Source of the DNA: JBCDBY01 sp039182715
GTDB lineage: Bacteria; Planctomycetota; PLA2
Length of the DNA: 18,337 nucleotides
Assembly (NCBI GenBank): GCA_039182715.1
Contig: JBCDBY010000052.1
Location: forward strand, 1-18,337
Reading direction: 5' to 3'
A program made the translations under genes and the position numbers. Of this stretch, positions 13,380 through 18,337 are shown one piece after another; the first letter of the stretch is position 1, and each line of letters begins with the position of its first letter. The notes under the pieces are model-generated. The model made no database searches, had not been told where the DNA came from, and saw only the letters and a program-made list of their open reading frames with translations.

Positions 13380-16300
13380 ATGCCGGGACGACCGAACTTC
13401 TTACCGGCGTTGGCCATGCTCCTATGGGGTTTTGCCGCCGACGCAGCCGCCGAGGACGCAATGAATGCGGATCGCGCCTGCGATTTGTACCGGCGAGCGC
13501 TCGGTCCGGCGGAGCGGATTCGCACGCTCGGCGCCGAATCGCGCATCGGTTCGGGGGCGCAGCGCGCCTCCGGCGTGCGCACGCATTGGGATGCGCTCGG
13601 CCGCTGGCGCCGTGCCTATCGCAAGACGCCGCGCGGGCAGCGCATCGACTACTTCCAGCGCGGCCGCGCCGTCATCTACTCGGGGCGTCTGCGCGCGCGC
13701 TACTTCCCGCAGGACGTCACGACGCGCGCCTACTACTACGCCATGTCGGCGCTCGCGCGCCCGTTCGCGCTGCTCGAGATCGCGAACGACCAGCGCGCCC
13801 GCAAGGGGCTGCGCGTGGGGCGCGCGGGCGATCTCGTCGTGCTGGAGACACAGGCGGACGAGCACGCCGTGCGCACCCAGTACGTCGTCGACCCGAAGCG
13901 CGGGCTGCTGCTCGGCGTCCGCTTCACGGACGGTGGTCCGAAGCCCTTCGCCAGCGTGCAGTACGACGCGTACGCGCGCGTCGACGGCGTGCAGCTGCCG
14001 CACACGCTGCGCGTCACGCTGGAGCGCCGGCAGCTCGACGAGGAGCGGCGCCGCTGGCGCGATGCGAAGACGATCGAGTACCTCGAACGCATCGACCGCT
14101 GGGAGATCGGCGCCGAGCCGCCCGCGGACATGGCGCCGCCGCGCGGCGCGACGCCGAAGCCGGAGAACTTCGAGACGACGACCATCGAGACGATCGACAA
14201 CCCGCACGACATGGCGGTCGGCGATCTCGACGGGGACGGCAAGCCGGACATCGCGGTCGCCGGACTCGGCGGGGTCATGGTGCACTTCGGGGGCGAACCT
14301 CGCCGGACGAAGTTCGTCCCGCTGGGAAAGTGGGCGCATCGCGGCTGTCGCATCGCGGATTTCGATCTCGACGGACGGCCCGAACTGCTGACGATGAGCT
14401 GGGCCGACCCCGGCGAGAGGCTCTTCATAGTGTCGTTCGTGTTCGGCGGCGAGCGGTGGGTCGTGCGCGATCTCTTCACGGCCCCGTTCCAGGGCTACGA
14501 CCTCGCGGTCACCGACTTCGATCGCGACGGCATTCCCGACCTGCTGATGAGCGGCTACGGATCGCGCGACGTGAACTGGCGCTTCGGCAACGGCGTCGGC
14601 GGGGTGCGGATGGCCGGCACGCGCTGGCCGCTGCTCGCCAACGGTCGCGATCCGATGCGCGCGACCGGCCTCGCCTACGGCGACCTGAACGGCGACGGCA
14701 TGCTCGAGGTCGCGGTCGCGGAGCCCGGGCGCGCACGCATTCCGATCTTCGTCGGCGAGCCGAACCTTTCGTTCCAGCCGCGCATGGCGCTCGACGCGAA
14801 GAACGCCGGCGTGTTCCGCCCCGTCGACGTCGAGATCGCCGATCTCGACGGGGATGGCCGACCGGATCTCGTCTTCGCGCAGGACCATCCGCACCAGACG
14901 ATCGACGGCGACATCGGCGTGATGCTCAACAGCGGCAAGAGCTTTCGCAACGGCGGCTACTACGCGGCCGGCGATCGCGCGACCTGCGTGCGGGTCGCGG
15001 ACCTCGATCGCGACGGCAAGGTCGATCTGCTCGCGCCGTCGATGCTGACCGATCAGGTCTCCTGGCTGCGCGGCAAGGGCGACGGCACCTTCGAGGAGGC
15101 GCGCTTCTTCCCCGCCGGCCGCGGGCCCGCGCGCGTGGAGTGCGCCGACGTCGACGGCGACGGTCGTCCCGACCTGCTGATCGCCAACCCGATCGACGGC
15201 ACCCTGACGTGGCACCGGCAGACGGGCGACGTGCCGCGCGCCCCGGCGCGCGTCGAGCGGAAGCCGACGGTGGTCAAGGCGTTCGAGGGCGCCCCGTTCC
15301 GCACGCAGGGGCTTCGCGACGTCTACGAGTTCGCGGGCGAGTGGCGCCTGCCGCGCGACATCGCGGACCCGTCCGGGATCGCGTTTCTGCACTGGGACCC
15401 GACGACGACCGGCCTCGTCGTCGTCTCCGACAAGAAGAACGCGCTCTTCCGCGTGACCGTCGATACCGCGCGCAGCCGCATCGTGGTCGGTCCCACGATT
15501 CCGCTGCGCGGCGTCGGCAAGGAGCGGCTCGACCTCGAGGCGGCCAGCTTCGATCGCGAGAGCGCGACGCTCTTCCTCGCGGCGGAAAGCGACAACTCCA
15601 TCCTGCGCACCACGCTCTTCGGCGAGGTGCTGGGCCGCGCCAAGACCGAGCTGCCGGTGGGCGACAACGACGGCATCGAGGGTCTCGCGCTGCGTCGCAA
15701 GCGGGACGGGACGCCGCTGCTCTACGTCTTCCGCGAACGGCTCGGCACGACGACCAAGCAGCCGCCGGTGCACGTCTACGAGCTGTCCGAGGATCCGTTC
15801 GCGCTCAAGCGGCGCGGTCCGGAGCTGCGACTGCCGGTACCGCTCGTCGACCAGACGGCGGCGCATGCCGATGGGGATTCCCTCTACGTCGTGAGCCGCT
15901 TCGCGCGCACGATCGCGCAGCTCGAGTTCGACGGGGACGGGTTCGCCAAGCGGTTCCGGACGGCGGGCATCGCTGCGCTCGCGAACGAGATCCTCGGATA
16001 CCCGGCGCTGCCCAAGTTCGGCATGATCGAAGGCATCACGCGTGCTGCCAACGGGGATCTCTACCTGCTCGTCGACAACAACGGCAACACGATCGGGACG
16101 GGCGGTCGCAACCAGGGCGCCGAGGGGCGGCTCATTCGCCTGCGCTGCCTGACCAAGCCGGAAGACGCGCCCCGACCGCGGCGCGTGAAACTCGAACTCA
16201 TCTTCATCCCGGTGCGCGATGAGAAGTCGAAGGACAAGGCGCTCGAGCAGGCGCAGGACGCCGTGCGTCGCTACCGCGAGGGCGCCGACTTCCTGACGCT

Positions 16301-16517
16301 CGTCGGCGAGATCCACCGGATGACGGGCCGTATGCCCTCGTCGTTCACGGCGGTGCGTCATCCGGAGCAACCTCGGCCCGGCGAACTCGACGCCCGCGAC
16401 ATGCCGGCGCCGCTCCACCGGTTGGTCTTCCGTCTCGGCGTCGGCGAGGCCGAAATCTGCGAGTTCGACAAGGCGGTCAACCCGGACGGCTACTTCGTCA
16501 TCCGGAGGGTCGAGTGA
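13380..16517 (+). CDS. Secreted multidomain protein: seven FG-GAP-type repeats, second propeller-like region, parvulin-like C-terminus
   Basis: The 1045-residue protein starts with a signal peptide (residues 1-24, ADAAA). Residues 30-240 look like a beta-rich domain resembling the LolA/outer-membrane lipoprotein sorting fold; this is a weak match by pattern. Residues 265-615 hold seven FG-GAP/VCBS repeats with calcium loops at D282, D327, D379, D435, D488, D541 and D590, as in a seven-bladed beta-propeller. Residues about 650-925 resemble the SdiA-regulated or phytase-like propeller (GIEGLAL, GMIEGITRA, NGDLYLLVDNNG). Residues 935-1045 follow the parvulin prolyl-isomerase pattern, but the two usual histidines are replaced (L940 and F1039). 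The ATG at 13380 is chosen for its signal peptide; longer readings upstream lack one. The stop overlaps the next gene (GTGA). Likely role: envelope adhesion, scaffold or folding; no enzyme activity can be assigned. Confidence 0.87.
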   Translation: MPGRPNFLPALAMLLWGFAADAAAEDAMNADRACDLYRRALGPAERIRTLGAESRIGSGAQRASGVRTHWDALGRWRRAYRKTPRGQRIDYFQRGRAVIYSGRLRARYFPQDVTTRAYYYAMSALARPFALLEIANDQRARKGLRVGRAGDLVVLETQADEHAVRTQYVVDPKRGLLLGVRFTDGGPKPFASVQYDAYARVDGVQLPHTLRVTLERRQLDEERRRWRDAKTIEYLERIDRWEIGAEPPADMAPPRGATPKPENFETTTIETIDNPHDMAVGDLDGDGKPDIAVAGLGGVMVHFGGEPRRTKFVPLGKWAHRGCRIADFDLDGRPELLTMSWADPGERLFIVSFVFGGERWVVRDLFTAPFQGYDLAVTDFDRDGIPDLLMSGYGSRDVNWRFGNGVGGVRMAGTRWPLLANGRDPMRATGLAYGDLNGDGMLEVAVAEPGRARIPIFVGEPNLSFQPRMALDAKNAGVFRPVDVEIADLDGDGRPDLVFAQDHPHQTIDGDIGVMLNSGKSFRNGGYYAAGDRATCVRVADLDRDGKVDLLAPSMLTDQVSWLRGKGDGTFEEARFFPAGRGPARVECADVDGDGRPDLLIANPIDGTLTWHRQTGDVPRAPARVERKPTVVKAFEGAPFRTQGLRDVYEFAGEWRLPRDIADPSGIAFLHWDPTTTGLVVVSDKKNALFRVTVDTARSRIVVGPTIPLRGVGKERLDLEAASFDRESATLFLAAESDNSILRTTLFGEVLGRAKTELPVGDNDGIEGLALRRKRDGTPLLYVFRERLGTTTKQPPVHVYELSEDPFALKRRGPELRLPVPLVDQTAAHADGDSLYVVSRFARTIAQLEFDGDGFAKRFRTAGIAALANEILGYPALPKFGMIEGITRAANGDLYLLVDNNGNTIGTGGRNQGAEGRLIRLRCLTKPEDAPRPRRVKLELIFIPVRDEKSKDKALEQAQDAVRRYREGADFLTLVGEIHRMTGRMPSSFTAVRHPEQPRPGELDARDMPAPLHRLVFRLGVGEAEICEFDKAVNPDGYFVIRRVE

Positions 16518-17047
16518 GGATCGCCCTCGCGATCGCGCTGCTCCTGGGAGCCTGCGGCGATCCCGAACCCGAGCCGCTGCCGCCGCGTGTGCGCAAGCCG
16601 GGCGAGCCGCGCCGCGTCATCGTGGAACGCATCCTGATCAGCTACCGCGGCAACCCGTTCGGCATCGAATCGCGTTACTCGCTCGAGGACGCGGAGGCGC
16701 TCGCGCGCCGCGTCTACCGCCGCGCCCGATCCGGCGAAGACTTCCGGAAGCTGCGCAATGACTACTCGCAGGATCGTACGGGCCCCATCGGCGCCGCGCT
16801 GGGCCCCTACATCGTGCTCAACTACGGCGTGAAACAGGCCCCGACCATGCCGCATGTGGCCCGCATGCTGCGCGAGGGACTCGGCCACTCGTTCGGCGAT
16901 ATCGCCTTCCAGATGGCCAAGGACGAGATCGCCCTGGTCGAGTATGACGAGCGCCTCTACCCCGCCGGCTTCGAGATCCTGCTCTGCCGCGCCCGCGACG
17001 ACCGCACCGAAGCGCAGGTCGAGGAAGACCTCAAGAAGCCGCGCTAG
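16514..17047 (+). CDS. Small parvulin-like lipoprotein
   Basis: The 177-residue protein starts with GTG at 16514, overlapping the previous stop by four bases (GTGA), so translation is probably coupled. Residues 1-14 form a lipoprotein signal with lipobox LLGAC (C14). A proline-rich linker follows. Residues 34-157 match the parvulin prolyl-isomerase pattern: VERILISYRG (37-46), AEALARRVYRRARSGEDFRKL (60-80), NDYSQDRTG (82-90) and a final strand GFEILL. Active parvulins normally have a histidine before ILI and another in GYHI; here they are R39 and E154. The protein may therefore bind peptides without isomerase activity. The C-terminus of the upstream protein shows the same fold and the same losses, which suggests a shared origin or joint action. 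The exact client is unknown. Confidence 0.85.
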   Translation: MRIALAIALLLGACGDPEPEPLPPRVRKPGEPRRVIVERILISYRGNPFGIESRYSLEDAEALARRVYRRARSGEDFRKLRNDYSQDRTGPIGAALGPYIVLNYGVKQAPTMPHVARMLREGLGHSFGDIAFQMAKDEIALVEYDERLYPAGFEILLCRARDDRTEAQVEEDLKKPR

Positions 17048-17084
17048 CGCGTCGGACTTGGTTGCGCGCGTCTTGGCGGGAAAA

Positions 17085-17197
17085 CGGTTCCTCGCAGAGC
17101 CCGCGGAGAGCGCAGAGCCCGCAGAGACTAGATAGAGGGGCCCATCTGCCTCCCCTCTGCGAACTCTGCGGTTCTCAGCGCCCTCTGCGAGGAACCG
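17085..17197. repeat. Long imperfect inverted repeat of CGCAGAG words
   Basis: The left arm (17085-17126) and right arm (17155-17197) are reverse complements over about 42 bases with several mismatches. The outer 15 bases (CGGTTCCTCGCAGAG) match exactly. Inside the arms, (C)GCAGAG recurs about every 8-15 bases. The 28-base centre (17127-17154) has no gene. The element lies between convergent genes and could serve both as a terminator. Similar CGCAGAG-type words are familiar to me from dispersed intergenic repeats in several bacterial phyla, but I could not check this. Confidence 0.82.
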
Positions 17198-17208
17198 AAT
17201 CAAATCGT

Positions 17209-18294
17209 CTACCGCCCGGTCTGCTTCTCGAGCCGCGCCCGGTGCGCCGCCAGGATCCGCATCGCCGCCTGCGCGCTCCGGTCGCTCGTGGTGCGCGGAT
17301 CGACGCGCAGCGCGGAACCGATGAGGCGCTCCGCGGCGCGTTCACGGGCATCGAAGCGGCGGCGGATGACGTCCGCCTTGCCCATGTCCTTCTTCGACAC
17401 GGCGAGACCGTACTCGATGACGTCCTGGCTGAAGCCGGGATGGTTGCACGCCTCGAGCGCCATCATGCGGCGCATCCTGTCGTCCAGCTCGCGGCGGCCC
17501 AGCTCCTCCTCGACACGCAGCATGACCTCGGGCTCCGGGCGCTTGAGCAGCGCGCGCAGCAGCGCATCCTTGGCGCGATAGGTGATCTCCGCGTCGTCGA
17601 GGACGCGCGTCGTCGTTTCGGTCGCGAGATCGAGCGGAAGCGCCTTCGAGGCGGCGGCGAGAATGCGTGCGTCGTCCTTCGATTCGCCGCGCGGCGCCGC
17701 CTCGACGATCGTCGCCGCCGTGCCGCCGGCGTCCGCCTTCGCGGCGAACGTCGCGATCTCCATGCGCAGCCTCTGGTTGGCGGCGTTGCCCGCCCGTGCT
17801 CGCTCCAGCAGCGTCCGGCTCCAGCCGCCGACATCCCGCTCCTGCAGCGCCCGCGCGACGAGGTAGCTCTCCTCGACCGAGCGGGCGGTGCGCAGCGACT
17901 GCTCCAGCGCGAACGTCGCCTCGCTTCCCGGAATCGCCGCGAGCGCCTGCAGGTAGACGGCGCGCTCCGTCGGGTACCCGATCAGCTTGCCGTCCTTGAA
18001 CTGCCAGCGCGGCGCGAGCGTGCGATTCTCCTTGCCGCGCAGCTTGGCGAGCAGCGCGCTGATCGCGGGGGGGCCCGCCGCGCGGCATTGGGCGACGAAC
18101 GCGGCGGGGTCCGCGAGGTCGAACGACGGAAGGACCGGATCTTGCGGCGCCGGCCGGCCGTCGTCGCCGGGCTTCGTCTCGGCGCCTTCGCCGCGCTCCT
18201 CGCGGGTACGCTCCCCGCGCCCATCCCCCTCGAGAAAGAGGAACGCCACGCCGCCCGCCGCGGCGAGCAGGACGAGCACGAGGACCAGTCGCAC
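17209..18294 (-). CDS. Anchored alpha-helical repeat protein, function unknown
   Basis: I do not recognise this 361-residue protein. Residues 2-21 are a strong hydrophobic segment (VLVLVLLAAAGGVAFLFL), a signal anchor or signal peptide. A charged, glycine- and acid-rich linker follows to about residue 55. Residues 60-361 are predicted to be paired helices (for example FALEQSLRTARSVEESYLVARAL and AKDALLRALLKRPEPEVMLRVEEEL in separate turns), resembling HEAT-like solenoids that bind proteins. Only a few cysteines are present and no catalytic motif is seen. The start is GTG at 18294, four bases after the stop of an upstream gene on the same strand, which suggests an operon. No clear ribosome site is visible. 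The 3' end lies next to the CGCAGAG inverted repeat. Confidence 0.83.
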   Translation of the reverse strand: MRLVLVLVLLAAAGGVAFLFLEGDGRGERTREERGEGAETKPGDDGRPAPQDPVLPSFDLADPAAFVAQCRAAGPPAISALLAKLRGKENRTLAPRWQFKDGKLIGYPTERAVYLQALAAIPGSEATFALEQSLRTARSVEESYLVARALQERDVGGWSRTLLERARAGNAANQRLRMEIATFAAKADAGGTAATIVEAAPRGESKDDARILAAASKALPLDLATETTTRVLDDAEITYRAKDALLRALLKRPEPEVMLRVEEELGRRELDDRMRRMMALEACNHPGFSQDVIEYGLAVSKKDMGKADVIRRRFDARERAAERLIGSALRVDPRTTSDRSAQAAMRILAAHRARLEKQTGR

Positions 18295-18298
18295 GCGA

Positions 18299-18337
18299 CT
18301 ACTTGCTCTTGCGTCCTTCTTCGAGCTTGCGCTCGGC
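18299..18337 (-). CDS. C-terminal end of an upstream gene (partial)
   Basis: Twelve codons plus TAG run from the window edge: AERKLEEGRKSK. The charged tail and the four-base gap to the next start fit the end of a real gene in the same operon. Only the tail is visible, so no product can be named; this could also be chance open frame. Confidence 0.45.
   Translation of the reverse strand, partial: AERKLEEGRKSK

Noticed and set aside
13422..16418. Very long open frames on the strand opposite to the formate dehydrogenase, synthase and propeller genes (each above 900 codons)
   Set aside because: They mirror strong genes with clear domains. High GC at third positions removes stop codons from the opposite strand. 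Their translations are low-complexity Arg/Ala/Val/Asp/Glu with no motifs.

Overview
This is an 18.3-kb GC-rich bacterial window with eleven complete protein-coding genes and one partial gene. I found no tRNA, rRNA, CRISPR array or transposase. The gene content suggests an uncultured Planctomycetota- or Myxococcota-like bacterium: NAD-linked formate dehydrogenase with a tungsten-type aldehyde oxidoreductase, many secreted or anchored proteins with calcium-loop repeats, a thioredoxin/PDZ protein, and intergenic inverted repeats of short heptamer-like words. That placement is an inference from style and is weak at the phylum level.

Layout. (1) 45-7070 is a molybdenum/tungsten redox locus. It holds a NuoE-NuoF fusion diaphorase, a MoaD-like sulfur carrier that overlaps it, an AOR-family aldehyde oxidoreductase, and a large iron-sulfur formate dehydrogenase catalytic subunit that overlaps the AOR gene by 13 nt. 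An opposite-strand four-helix membrane protein gene (1987-2538) and a heptamer-repeat inverted repeat (1851-1988) sit inside this locus. (2) 7094-9343 holds an anchored alpha-helical protein of unknown function and a squalene/phytoene synthase family enzyme. (3) 9392-13273, on the minus strand, holds (in transcription order) a lipoprotein with ten calcium-loop repeats, a secreted thioredoxin-like/CxxCH/PDZ protein, and a multi-zinc-ribbon protein. (4) 13380-17047 holds a 1045-residue secreted protein with seven FG-GAP-type repeats and a parvulin-like C-terminus, overlapping a small parvulin-like lipoprotein. (5) 17209-18337, on the minus strand, holds an anchored helical-repeat protein and the tail of another gene.

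The most notable signal is an in-frame UGA at 11274-11276 in the thioredoxin-like gene. Reading through it joins a signal peptide to the rest of the domain and gives the motif CVPUKDC. The UGA lies exactly where the second cysteine of a thioredoxin CxxC-K site belongs, so this is probably a selenoprotein with a CxxU active site. A modest hairpin follows the UGA. The formate dehydrogenase in the same window uses cysteine, not selenocysteine, at its active site.

How the genes may work together. The diaphorase, AOR and formate dehydrogenase could form one NAD-coupled system that interconverts formate/CO2 and aldehydes/acids, with the MoaD-like protein serving pyranopterin synthesis. The genes from 9392 onward mostly look like envelope proteins involved in redox, scaffolding or folding. 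Convergent gene junctions carry hairpins or inverted repeats, and the divergent junction at 13274-13379 carries promoter-like sequence.
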